From Mageeibacillus sp. UBA5770 (GTDB taxonomy: Bacteria; Bacillota_A; Clostridia; Saccharofermentanales; Saccharofermentanaceae): 38,041 bases of DNA. How positions within the stretch are numbered: the stretch's first letter is position 1; each line of letters begins with the position of its first letter. This document shows, in pieces, positions 8,377 to 16,688 of the stretch. Location: assembly GCA_002418705.1 (NCBI GenBank), contig DIEQ01000115.1, forward strand, positions 1 to 38,041. Direction: 5' to 3'. A program made the translations under genes and the position numbers. The notes beneath the pieces are model-generated. The model did not search any database, was not told the DNA's origin, and saw only the letters and a list, made by a program, of their open reading frames with translations.

Positions 8377-9588
8377 TTAGTCGTCAAAATGTCCTGCGTA
8401 CCAGATTGCACCCATACCGACACCCTGCCGGTACATTTCAGCAACGATTGGGTTGGCGCCTGCACATTCGATATTCACCAGGTTATCCGCACCCTCTTCT
8501 TCTCTTTTAAAAATCCACACTTCATGCGGAGCCATGGATTCGAGAATGTACGGATTATGGGTGGTGAAAATAATCTGTGAATAGGGGTGCCTGACAGAAT
8601 AATGACGGAATTCTGAAGCAAGCACATCCACCATGTCATGGTACAGACCCATGTCAGGTGTTTCAATGCAGATAAGGGGGCGGGGCATCGGATCCTCCAT
8701 AAGGAGGAGATACAGGAAAAGCTTATTCGGACTTTGCTTGAAAGAAGCCGACAGTTTGCTTCCGGTTTTTTTGACACCGGGGATCTTATCACATATCCGT
8801 TCCATGACAGAACGGTACAGCGCCGGATTATCCTCACAGATATAGTCCAGAACATTCTGAACGTTGGAGCCGTCTACGTTTAGGTGCTTATGCCCTCCGG
8901 GCGCAACCGTTGGCTTCCCTTCCCCTTTGTCGACGGAAAAACTGCAGAAGAACCAATGTGAAATCTCCTGGTATATTGCTGTCAGGATAGGGAACGAGAC
9001 GATTGAACCATAGGAATGAAGTGCGGATATCTTTTTATCCGATACGCCCGCTTCAATTCGTTCGTTCCCTGCAAGAACAAAACCTTTACCGTCATTAAGG
9101 TCAAGGCAGACCTTCTGATCCCATGTACCGTCGCTTTTCTTTTTGCAGAGGACTATCTTCTCAGAGGAATAGTAGGGGCTTCCATGGAAATCAGGGACAA
9201 TTTCAAAAGTATACGACACATATCTGTCACCGGGTCCGTCCAGGGGCGTCTTGCCATTTACCAGCAGAAACAGGAATTCAAAGACCATCGGCTTATCCTG
9301 GACATTCAGCAGATTACGGAAACCCTTCCGGCCGTGCTGTGTAGATGCAGAGGCACATCCTGTTGTCGTACAGTCCGACACAAAAGACAGCGCATCGAAA
9401 AACAGGCTCTTGCCTGTTGCGTTTCTGCCTATCAGTGCAAGCAAATTGGAAAAAGGAATGGTCGGGGGAACCCCGGCTGAAAAAGAAATTGCTGAGTTGG
9501 GTTTATAAATCAGCAAGTCTTCAAGAATAATCCCGGCCCTGTCATCATTAAAAATACAGAAATTCTGAATACGGATTCCCAGCAGCAT
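8377..9588 (-). CDS. AAA (OLD/AAA21-like) ATPase
   Basis: The 403-residue ATPase is of the ABC/OLD-related type that often pairs with a TOPRIM-like effector. It has a Walker A (GRNATGKS, residues 54-61), a characteristic middle segment (DGSNVQNVLDYICEDNPALY, about 239-258), a Walker B-like strand (PLICIETPDMGL) and a switch His (FTTHNP, His344). Two deviations are visible. The usual Asp/Glu-Glu-Pro of Walker B reads Glu309-Thr310-Pro311, so the catalytic Glu position holds Thr. The Ser-x-Gly signature region reads SASFKQSPNK. These suggest weak hydrolysis or a nucleotide-sensing role. The start ATG has AGGTGA 6 nt upstream. It lies 28 nt after the coiled-coil gene and 20 nt before the DUF4276-type gene. 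Confidence 0.78.
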   Translation of the reverse strand: MLLGIRIQNFCIFNDDRAGIILEDLLIYKPNSAISFSAGVPPTIPFSNLLALIGRNATGKSLFFDALSFVSDCTTTGCASASTQHGRKGFRNLLNVQDKPMVFEFLFLLVNGKTPLDGPGDRYVSYTFEIVPDFHGSPYYSSEKIVLCKKKSDGTWDQKVCLDLNDGKGFVLAGNERIEAGVSDKKISALHSYGSIVSFPILTAIYQEISHWFFCSFSVDKGEGKPTVAPGGHKHLNVDGSNVQNVLDYICEDNPALYRSVMERICDKIPGVKKTGSKLSASFKQSPNKLFLYLLLMEDPMPRPLICIETPDMGLYHDMVDVLASEFRHYSVRHPYSQIIFTTHNPYILESMAPHEVWIFKREEEGADNLVNIECAGANPIVAEMYRQGVGMGAIWYAGHFDD

Positions 9589-9616
9589 AATAGTTCACCT
9601 CATATGAAAGCAAACG

Positions 9617-10090
9617 CTATTTGAGCTCCTTTTTGTTCTTCTGGACCTTAACGAGTACTTCTGTCAGCTGATTTTCAACCTCAGTAAGCCGCTGCCTGGC
9701 ATAATCGGTAGAAGCAACGCGCATCTGCCACGCAGCCTGATTAGCCTGTTCAATGGTCATCTGCGCCATTTCACGGGCACGGAGTGTGATCTCATGTTCG
9801 TTTATCATAATAGCGGAGCGCTGCTCCGTCTCACGAAGGATACTTTCCGCTTTCTGTCTCGCGCTGGCCACGACCTGGCGGTTCTGTTCAAGAAGCCACC
9901 GTGCCTGATGTATTTCTTCGGGCAGGTTCTCCCGGATTTGATTAATCCAGTAGAGAACGTCCTCACGGTCTACAATGCAGTTATCAGAGAAAGGAATTCC
10001 CTTAGCCTGACGAACCGTCTGTGTCAACTGATCCAGCAGTTCAATCAGGTCTGTCTCATTTGACTTTCCCTGTCGAATACTCTCATGCAT
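9617..10090 (-). CDS. Coiled-coil protein of unknown function, downstream of coaD
   Basis: A mostly helical, Gln/Glu/Ala-rich protein with a long predicted coiled coil from about residue 60 to the end (stretches such as ARQKAESILRETEQRSAIM and QRLTEVENQLTEVLVKVQK). It has no signal peptide or membrane segment. Such proteins near coaD in Clostridia are often labelled as ATPase or DivIVA-like, but I see no nucleotide-binding motif. TTG at 10108 and ATG at 10105 are possible starts overlapping the coaD stop. ATG at 10090 is preferred because GGAGGAG lies about 8 nt upstream (157 residues). Its position between coaD and the ATPase pair, with short gaps, suggests co-transcription. A role as a cell-division or secretion scaffold would be a guess. 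Confidence 0.75.
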   Translation of the reverse strand: MHESIRQGKSNETDLIELLDQLTQTVRQAKGIPFSDNCIVDREDVLYWINQIRENLPEEIHQARWLLEQNRQVVASARQKAESILRETEQRSAIMINEHEITLRAREMAQMTIEQANQAAWQMRVASTDYARQRLTEVENQLTEVLVKVQKNKKELK

Positions 10091-10104
10091 GCTCGACTCC
10101 TCCA

Positions 10105-10599
10105 TCAATCCCGCTTGTTCCGTTCCAGAATTTTAGTCTTCACAAATTCGGAAATCACCGGTGAGACCATAGCAGATATGTCTCCTCCGTAATATGCAAC
10201 TTCTTTAATAATAGAAGAACTTGTATAGGCAAGATCTGCCCGGCATGGAAGAAGAATCGCATCAAATTCGGGGAGAAGAAGACGGTTGGCTGCAGCCATT
10301 TCTGCCTCATTCCGAAAATCCGATTCACTCCGCAGGCCTCTGACTACAGCGCAGGCCCCTGTTTCGCGAAACAGATCGACCAGCAATCTGTCATATGAAA
10401 TTACTTCAATTCCCGGTATATCCCTCAAACAAAGTCCGGCCATATCCACTCTCTCTTCAATTGAAAAAAGAGGATGTTTGCCCCGGTTCAGCATGACAGC
10501 CACAAGTAGGCGGTCGCAAAGCTTTGCTGCCCTCCTGGCTATGTCAAGGTGACCCAGTGAAAACGGGTCAAAGCTGCCGGGAAATATTATGGTCTTCAT
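10105..10599 (-). CDS. coaD: Phosphopantetheine adenylyltransferase
   Basis: Transfers AMP from ATP to 4'-phosphopantetheine, the penultimate step of coenzyme A synthesis, in the cytoplasm. The 164-residue protein is full length. It has the nucleotidyltransferase motif GSFDPFSLGH (the usual T/H-x-G-H reads S-L-G-H), a substrate loop VVRGLRSESDFRNEAEMA, and the C-terminal ATP-binding motif YTSSSIIKEVA. The ATG overlaps the rsmD stop by 4 nt. Confidence 0.96.
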   Translation of the reverse strand: MKTIIFPGSFDPFSLGHLDIARRAAKLCDRLLVAVMLNRGKHPLFSIEERVDMAGLCLRDIPGIEVISYDRLLVDLFRETGACAVVRGLRSESDFRNEAEMAAANRLLLPEFDAILLPCRADLAYTSSSIIKEVAYYGGDISAMVSPVISEFVKTKILERNKRD

Positions 10600-11186
10600 G
10601 TATTAAGTATACCTCCAGAATAACATGCATCTGTAGTATAAAATGTTAGCATGGTCGAGCCGTACTTACAACGCCTGTACAATGTCAAATTCATTACATT
10701 TTCTGATGACAAATCCGAAGCCGCATGTTCAACAATAAAGAGGCCGCCGGGCTTAAGGAGTTGATATGAGCATATTTCGGATGCAGCCCTGCTGCAAAAG
10801 GAAATTGCCGACGCATACGGCGGGTCCATAAAAATGATATCAAAAGTCTCCTTCTTCTCCCCGAGTCCCTGAAGCGCCCTGAAAACATCCCGTTTTATGA
10901 AGGTGATCTGCTTTTCAAGCCTTGTCTTCGAGATATTAGAGGAAATAACCGCTGCGCTTGCATTATTATCATCCACGAGAACAGCTCTGTTCGCACCTCT
11001 GCTCACAGCCTCAATACCCATCTGCCCGCTTCCCGAAAACAGGTCAAGAAAGTCGGCATCGGGAAGCCGGATCTGGAGTATGGAAAATAACGCTTCTTTT
11101 ACTTTGTCCGTAGTCGGGCGCGTCTTCTCTCCTTTTGGGGCGGCAAGAGGAATCCCTCCGCATTTACCTGATACGACTCGAGGCAT
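10596..11186 (-). CDS. rsmD: 16S rRNA (guanine(966)-N(2))-methyltransferase RsmD
   Basis: SAM-dependent methyltransferase that modifies G966 of 16S rRNA during 30S assembly. The 196-residue protein begins PRVVSGKCGGIPL, with the RPTTDKVKEALFSIL motif typical of RsmD. It then has the SAM-binding DLFSGSGQMGIEAVSRGA and the catalytic DPPYA motif (FDIIFMDPPYA). It is placed between recG and coaD, the common Firmicute order, and has a 4-nt overlap with coaD. Confidence 0.95.
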   Translation of the reverse strand: MPRVVSGKCGGIPLAAPKGEKTRPTTDKVKEALFSILQIRLPDADFLDLFSGSGQMGIEAVSRGANRAVLVDDNNASAAVISSNISKTRLEKQITFIKRDVFRALQGLGEKKETFDIIFMDPPYASAISFCSRAASEICSYQLLKPGGLFIVEHAASDLSSENVMNLTLYRRCKYGSTMLTFYTTDACYSGGILNT

Positions 11187-11196
11187 ATTTTCTCCT

Positions 11197-13335
11197 TTAT
11201 AAAGACGGGTGGTTCATTTCGCTTCCGAAACGCTGAAGGAATGCAGGCATCATAATTCGGGACGACTCAGATTCCAGATTCGGGTCAGCCTTGAATATTG
11301 AGTCAAGAGCCAATCCAACACGGATAAGAACATCCGTATCACGATAGAGATTTGCAATACGGAGAGCCGGTATCCCATGCTGTCTCGTACCGAAAAAATC
11401 TCCGGGACCGCGCAGTTCAAGATCCTTCTCCGCTATGACAAATCCATCCGTTGTCGAACACAGCGTCTGCAGTCTTTTCTGTGCCAGTCCCTCTATTTTA
11501 TCACTTTTGAGGATGCAGACGGACCTGTAAGGGCCACGTCCAATGCGGCCTCTCAGCTGATGAAGCTGGGAAAGCCCAAAGCGGTCTGCATTCTCAATAA
11601 TCATAAGTGAAGCGTTGGGATTATCGACCCCGACTTCAACCACCGTTGTAGACACCAGCACAGAAATACCGCCGGCTGCAAACCGTTCCATAATATCGTC
11701 TTTCTGTGAGGGCTTCAAACCGCCGTGAAGGAGGCCTATGGAATAATCGGGAAAAACATCCTGCGCCAGGTGATTGTACAGCTCGACAGCAGATAAAAGA
11801 CCGCCATCATCAGGAACCACCTCTTCTTCGTCCTGCTGTTCTATAACCGGGCAGACATAATAGACCTGACGGCCCTTTACTACCTGACGTGAGACAATTC
11901 CATGAAGGCGGGCTTCATCGGCTGAAGTTGCTGTATAAGTCTCAATCGGAACCCGGCCGGATGGTATCTGACGAATGACAGAGATATCAAGATCTCCGTA
12001 AAGAATAAGGGCAAGCGTCCTGGGAATCGGAGTTGCTGACATAACCAGAGTATGTGGCTTTGCACGCTCTTTATTGATGAAGGCGGCACGCTGGCGCACT
12101 CCGAAACGGTGCTGCTCATCTGTAATTGTCAGGGCAAGGCAGGCAAATTCATTTTTTTCAGAAAGAACGGCATGCGTTCCTACGAGGACAAGAAGTTCAC
12201 CGGACGCCAGTGATGCCCTAATGCGTCTTTTCTCCGCTATTGGAGTACTCCCGAGTAAAAGCGCAATGGAGACGCCAGTATGTTCGAGAAACTTTGAAAG
12301 AGTCTGAAAATGCTGTCGCGCAAGGATTGATGTCGGTGCCATAAATACACTCTGACAGCCGCAAAGGGAACAGGCGAGTATTGAAATGGCGGCAATCATG
12401 GTCTTACCGGAACCGACATCCCCCTGGACAAGCCGGTTCATCGGTACACTTTTCTCCATATCCCTGAGAACGTCGTCTGTCACATTCTTCTGATCGTCTG
12501 TTAATGCAAATGCAAGCCGGTCCACTGCCGTCTGAAGCGTCTTTTTTTGATCGGCAGCCATGCGTATCTGAACCGCATGAGCGTCAGCTGTACTTCGCAT
12601 TTTCATCCAGCGAAGACCGCCCTGCACCAGAAAAAGCTCTTCATAAATCAGCCTTTTCCTGGCAATTTCAAGTTCTTCCACGGAGGATGGCCGGTGAATC
12701 TTCTCGTAAGCAAAACCGGCGCTGCAAAGCTTCTCCTCCCGCCTTATCTCTGGAGGAAGAGGCTCTTTAATACACGGGATGGCTTCAGGCAGGGCCAGTT
12801 CAATGAGGTTTCGCAGAATGCCCTGTCTGAGTCCTTTTGTAAGGGGATAAAACGGCTTAATAAGTAAATTATTATCCGGCTGATCCGATTCAATGACCGG
12901 ATTTGTCACATCAAAGTGAATACCGTCCCTTCTGATTTTGCCGCGAAAAAAGTATTGCTCCCCTTTTTCGAGCTTCTGTAAAAGATATGGCTGGTTAAAC
13001 CACACGGCGCGGATGGTTCCTGAACCGTCTGAAAGGACAGCATGAAGGATCGACATCCGCCCTTTTCTCTGCAGGGAGGGTTTTTGACGGACAACAGCAA
13101 TAAAAGACCCATCAGCCCCGTCGGCCAGCGAATCAATCGGAACGATATCTGACCAGTTTTCATACTCTCTCGGGAAATAAGAAATCAAATCATATACAGT
13201 ATAAATATCAAGCTTCTGGAGAAGTGCCTGACGTTTGGCGGCAACCTGCGGCAGATGCCCGACAGGTGTATCCAAATAATCATTTAGCGCGCTTACTTGC
13301 TTCACTTCCTTTGTCGGAAGATTTTTCTCCGGCAT
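11197..13335 (-). CDS. recG: ATP-dependent DNA helicase RecG
   Basis: Branched-DNA helicase that remodels stalled forks and Holliday junctions. It has an N-terminal wedge/OB-fold domain (YTVYDLISYFPREYENW), helicase motif I GDVGSGKTMIA, motif II DEQH in TDEQHRFGVRQR, MSATPIPRTLA, and the C-terminal motifs QLRGRIGRGPYRS and LELRGPGDFFGTRQHG. The open frame extends to 13473 inside nth, but that extension is unrelated to the family. ATG at 13335 has GAGGTG upstream and gives 712 residues, near the usual RecG length. That start still overlaps the nth 3' end by about 56 nt. Confidence 0.95.
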   Translation of the reverse strand: MPEKNLPTKEVKQVSALNDYLDTPVGHLPQVAAKRQALLQKLDIYTVYDLISYFPREYENWSDIVPIDSLADGADGSFIAVVRQKPSLQRKGRMSILHAVLSDGSGTIRAVWFNQPYLLQKLEKGEQYFFRGKIRRDGIHFDVTNPVIESDQPDNNLLIKPFYPLTKGLRQGILRNLIELALPEAIPCIKEPLPPEIRREEKLCSAGFAYEKIHRPSSVEELEIARKRLIYEELFLVQGGLRWMKMRSTADAHAVQIRMAADQKKTLQTAVDRLAFALTDDQKNVTDDVLRDMEKSVPMNRLVQGDVGSGKTMIAAISILACSLCGCQSVFMAPTSILARQHFQTLSKFLEHTGVSIALLLGSTPIAEKRRIRASLASGELLVLVGTHAVLSEKNEFACLALTITDEQHRFGVRQRAAFINKERAKPHTLVMSATPIPRTLALILYGDLDISVIRQIPSGRVPIETYTATSADEARLHGIVSRQVVKGRQVYYVCPVIEQQDEEEVVPDDGGLLSAVELYNHLAQDVFPDYSIGLLHGGLKPSQKDDIMERFAAGGISVLVSTTVVEVGVDNPNASLMIIENADRFGLSQLHQLRGRIGRGPYRSVCILKSDKIEGLAQKRLQTLCSTTDGFVIAEKDLELRGPGDFFGTRQHGIPALRIANLYRDTDVLIRVGLALDSIFKADPNLESESSRIMMPAFLQRFGSEMNHPSL

Positions 13336-13954
13336 ATGTACACACCTCACGAACCGGACAAACCGGGCAATTGGGATTTCTTGCCATGCACAATGTCCTT
13401 CCGTGCGCGACAAGTCTATGACCCAGTGTAATCCATTCCTCCTGAGGGATGCAAGCCATAAGGTCTTTTTCAATTTTTAACGGGATGCCGCTGTCAGACA
13501 GACCAAGTCTTTGGGCAACACGGCCGCAGTGTGTATCAACAACGATGGCGGGCACACGGTAAATCTCGCCCATGATAAGATTTGCAATTTTGCGCCCGAC
13601 TCCGGGAAAAAATTCAAGTGTTTTTTGATCGGAAGGCAGGTGTCCGTTAAATTCGCTGATCAGCATTTGCGAAGATATGACAAGGGCATGTGCCTTCGAG
13701 CGGTTAAGGCCGCAGCTTTTAATCTTGCTGCCCATCACTTCTTCGCTCTCGGCAGCAAAGGCCTGCGGATCCGGGTATTCGAGGAACAGGGTTTTTGTAA
13801 CCTCATTAACACGCTTATCCGTGCATTGGGCTGACAGAATAGCCCGTACGAAAAGATGAAAAGGATCACCGTCATTATCAAGGGAACAAACGGCTTCAGG
13901 ATACATATCCTTTAGTTTATCCAGGATAAAACGGACTTTCTCATTCTTTTTCAT
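13280..13954 (-). CDS. nth: Endonuclease III
   Basis: DNA glycosylase/AP lyase that removes oxidised pyrimidines. The 224-residue protein has a helix-hairpin-helix with the catalytic Lys (FFPGVGRKIANLI), the catalytic Asp in VDTHCGRV, and a C-terminal 4Fe-4S motif Cys-x6-Cys-x2-Cys-x5-Cys (CMARNPNCPVCPVREVC). A short charged tail overlaps the recG start. Its ATG overlaps the histidine kinase stop by 4 nt. Confidence 0.96.
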   Translation of the reverse strand: MKKNEKVRFILDKLKDMYPEAVCSLDNDGDPFHLFVRAILSAQCTDKRVNEVTKTLFLEYPDPQAFAAESEEVMGSKIKSCGLNRSKAHALVISSQMLISEFNGHLPSDQKTLEFFPGVGRKIANLIMGEIYRVPAIVVDTHCGRVAQRLGLSDSGIPLKIEKDLMACIPQEEWITLGHRLVAHGRTLCMARNPNCPVCPVREVCTYAGEKSSDKGSEASKRAK

Positions 13955-15471
13955 TTCTCTTCAGCCTTTACACCGGTCAGTGTGAATTTAAAACGCGCGC
14001 CGCCTAAAATCGGACTGCTGTCAACAGATATCGTGTGGCCGTGCCCGCGAAGAATTTCTTTGCAGATATAAAGTCCAAGACCGGATCCCGGATTTGTTCG
14101 GGATTCATCAATTTTGTAGAAGCTTTCAAAAACACGCTTGCGTTTGTCCGGGGGAATTCCCGGCCCCGAATCTTCTACGGTTACGGTAACCATATTATTC
14201 CTGTAATGATAATCGGTTGTTATGGCAATATCACCGTCAGGAGCCGTAAATTTGATGGCATTAACCAGAAGATTATATACGACACGCGTAATAGCTTCTT
14301 TGTCGCCTAATGCCATAAGTGCGCCTTTATCATCCATATATGTCTCGAGCTGGACACCCAATTTCTTTTCTTTGAGGTGGTTCTCCAGATTCGTAAGTGT
14401 TGAGCGGATCAGAGAATTCATGTCAAAAGGAACAATTTTAAGGGTATCTTTCTGCCCGACGGTTGATACCTCAGTCATTGTGGCAGTGAGCGTCTGAATT
14501 CGATCCACTTCCGTCTTAACCACCAGCATGTATTTTTCATAATGCTCGGTGGGGATTGTTCCGTCCAGCATAGCTGTTATAAAGCCCTTGATTGAAGTGA
14601 GCGGCGTCCGTAAATCATGCGCGATGCTTGAGACAAAGACTCGTCTCTCGTTCTCCTGTGCTTCCAGGCGTTCGATCATGTGATTAACCGTGGATACCAT
14701 GTCAGAAAGCTCGTCGGCAATCATGAACTGCAGGGGTGATTCATTTTCCAGCTCGGGAATTTTGACTCTCGCTGTCAGATCTCCCTGCGTAACTTTTTCG
14801 GCCGCATCAGACAAAAGGCGGATCGGGCGGACAAGGGAACGCGTCATAAGGGTGAAAAGAACCAGCGCTATGGCAAAAGAAATCAGCACGGGAACTGCAA
14901 GTGCATTGGCGAGCATCCCGAAGGTCTGTGCCTGGACATCAATTGCTTCGTGTATGATCAGATACTGTCCGCTGTCTGAAAGAGGAAATGCCGAAGACAG
15001 CCAAATATTCTTCGGATCGGAAAACAAGCCGTTCTGTGTCCCGGTTATGACTCCGCCCGCGGCCTTATCAGTAAGACCGCGAAGATGTGTGGACGTCATT
15101 AAATAAGACTTGTTTTGTTTTTCGAGCTGGTAAACAGCTTCATTGGGGATATCAGAGTAATATGAAATTGTGCCGTCCTGTTCAACTACCCATACATAGC
15201 AGTTGTTTGAAAGCGCAAAAGCAGCAAGATACATATGTCTTAAGGAATCTTTCTCCGACGCAGTATGATTGCTGTCGCCATCGAGAGACTTGTATCCGAT
15301 AACGGCACTCTGGACCGCGCGGTAAATAAGCGTTGAGTCTTCTGAAATAATAGATGAGGACATTCTTTGGTAATAGACTATGCAAAGCACTGCAAACACA
15401 AAAATTGTGCTCAAAGTAAGTGATATGATCGTACGAAAATATACAGAGTTCGTCTTCTTTCGATCCGTCAT
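13951..15471 (-). CDS. Membrane sensor histidine kinase (HAMP, HisKA, HATPase)
   Basis: Sensor of a two-component pair. The 506-residue protein has a first membrane helix at about residues 12-32, an extracytoplasmic sensing region of about 150 residues, and a second helix at about 190-210. Next come a HAMP linker (RSLVRPIRLLSDAAEKVTQG), the phospho-acceptor His in SSIAHDLRTPLTSIKG, and an ATPase domain with N, G1 and G2 boxes (VYNLLVNAIKF, DSGPGIPPDKR, GSGLGLYICKEIL). It follows its response regulator after 26 nt and overlaps nth. The stimulus is unknown. It resembles VanS/PhoR-type kinases only in general architecture. Confidence 0.93.
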   Translation of the reverse strand: MTDRKKTNSVYFRTIISLTLSTIFVFAVLCIVYYQRMSSSIISEDSTLIYRAVQSAVIGYKSLDGDSNHTASEKDSLRHMYLAAFALSNNCYVWVVEQDGTISYYSDIPNEAVYQLEKQNKSYLMTSTHLRGLTDKAAGGVITGTQNGLFSDPKNIWLSSAFPLSDSGQYLIIHEAIDVQAQTFGMLANALAVPVLISFAIALVLFTLMTRSLVRPIRLLSDAAEKVTQGDLTARVKIPELENESPLQFMIADELSDMVSTVNHMIERLEAQENERRVFVSSIAHDLRTPLTSIKGFITAMLDGTIPTEHYEKYMLVVKTEVDRIQTLTATMTEVSTVGQKDTLKIVPFDMNSLIRSTLTNLENHLKEKKLGVQLETYMDDKGALMALGDKEAITRVVYNLLVNAIKFTAPDGDIAITTDYHYRNNMVTVTVEDSGPGIPPDKRKRVFESFYKIDESRTNPGSGLGLYICKEILRGHGHTISVDSSPILGGARFKFTLTGVKAEEK

Positions 15472-15497
15472 ATTATCAAGGGTCCCTTTTCACAGGC

Positions 15498-16217
15498 TCA
15501 CGCAGACGTCGTCTCAAACTTATATCCGACTCCCCAGACCGTTTTGATCTGCCAGTTAACTTCTCTGGCAGGATCTTCAATCTTTTCACGGATTCTCTTG
15601 ACGTGTACGTCAACGGTTCTTGATTCCCCGTAAAAATCATACCCCCAGACATTTTCAAGAAGCTGCTCGCGCGTAAAAACACGGTTGGGATGGGCCGCCA
15701 GAAAGAAGAGAAGTTCAAGTTCCTTTGGAGGCATTTCAACTTCCTGTCCTTCAACAATTACCGCATATCTTGCTTTGTCGATGACAAGGCCTTTATATTG
15801 AACAACCTCACCCGGTTCCTTGGGTTCTGATTGAAGAATGGGTGTTTCTTCCTTCTTTTCGACGCGCCTCAGGACAGCCTTGACTCTTGCAAGCAGTTCT
15901 TTGGGCTCAAAAGGCTTCTGAACATAATCATCAGCACCGAGCTCAAGACCGACCACCTTATCGAGGGTATCCGTACGTGCAGTCAGCATAATAATCGGCG
16001 TGTCAGACACTTTGCGGATTTCGCGGCAAATATCATATCCGTCTTTGCCGGGAAGCATAAGATCAAGAATAACAATATCGGGTGAAGACAGCATAAAGGT
16101 CTCAAATGCTCTTTCGCCGGTCAGGCAGCTGACAACAGCAAAGCCATCCTTGTCAAAATAAAGGCGAAGAACTTCAACAATATTCGGATCATCATCTACT
16201 ACAAGAACCTTTTTCAT
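15498..16217 (-). CDS. OmpR-family response regulator
   Basis: DNA-binding regulator phosphorylated by the kinase encoded just downstream. The 239-residue protein has a receiver domain with the acidic pocket (VVDDDPN), the phospho-acceptor Asp in IVILDLMLPGKDG, Thr in MLTARTD and Lys in VQKPFEPKE. A C-terminal winged helix follows (LELLFFLAAHPNRVFTREQL and the recognition segment RTVDVHVKRIREKIED). The starting ATG is 9 nt after the nrdR stop. Direct targets cannot be inferred, but its place in the ftsZ transcription unit hints at envelope or division control. Confidence 0.95.
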   Translation of the reverse strand: MKKVLVVDDDPNIVEVLRLYFDKDGFAVVSCLTGERAFETFMLSSPDIVILDLMLPGKDGYDICREIRKVSDTPIIMLTARTDTLDKVVGLELGADDYVQKPFEPKELLARVKAVLRRVEKKEETPILQSEPKEPGEVVQYKGLVIDKARYAVIVEGQEVEMPPKELELLFFLAAHPNRVFTREQLLENVWGYDFYGESRTVDVHVKRIREKIEDPAREVNWQIKTVWGVGYKFETTSA

Positions 16218-16226
16218 AGGTTTACC

Positions 16227-16682
16227 TCATGGTTTATTCAGCATCTCATTAAGTTCTTCAAGAAAAGAATTGACATCTTTAAACTGGCGGTAAACAGACG
16301 CAAAGCGGACATATGCCACTTCGTCAATTTCCTTGAGTTTCTTCATGACTAACTCGCCGATATCCTGTGAAGAGATTTCCCGGTTGAAGGCATTCTGTAC
16401 CTGACCTTCAACGAATGTCAGCAGCTGCATGAGCTGTTCGTTCGAGACAGGCCTCTTCTCACAGGCTTTTAAAAGTCCGTTCAGAAGCTTATCCCTGTTG
16501 AAAGGTTCACGTGTTCCGTCCTTCTTAACAACCAGTAACGGCAGTGTTTCAATTTTTTCGTATGTTGTGAAACGCGCGCCGCAGCCGATGCACTCTCTCC
16601 TGCGCCGGATGGCTGCGCCATCCTCGGCAGGCCGGGAGTCAATTACACGGTCTTCATCATGTCCGCAAAATGGGCACTTCAT
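16227..16682 (-). CDS. nrdR: Transcriptional repressor NrdR
   Basis: Nucleotide-sensing repressor of ribonucleotide reductase genes. The 151-residue protein has the zinc ribbon ([15 protein letters not shown], then [12 protein letters not shown]), an ATP-cone domain ([20 protein letters not shown]) and a helical C-terminus. It lies 6 nt after ftsZ on the same strand, an arrangement common in Clostridia. No ribonucleotide reductase gene is present in this window. Confidence 0.97.
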   Translation of the reverse strand: MKCPFCGHDEDRVIDSRPAEDGAAIRRRRECIGCGARFTTYEKIETLPLLVVKKDGTREPFNRDKLLNGLLKACEKRPVSNEQLMQLLTFVEGQVQNAFNREISSQDIGELVMKKLKEIDEVAYVRFASVYRQFKDVNSFLEELNEMLNKP

Positions 16683-16688
16683 ATATCT

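Noticed and set aside
7679..9588. Assigning the ATPase pair to a specific named defence system
   Set aside because: Motifs support only the general OLD/TOPRIM-like architecture; a specific name would need profile searches that cannot be run here.
13336..13473. N-terminal extension of recG into nth
   Set aside because: The 46 extra residues overlap nth in another frame and do not resemble RecG; ATG at 13335 has a better ribosome-binding site.
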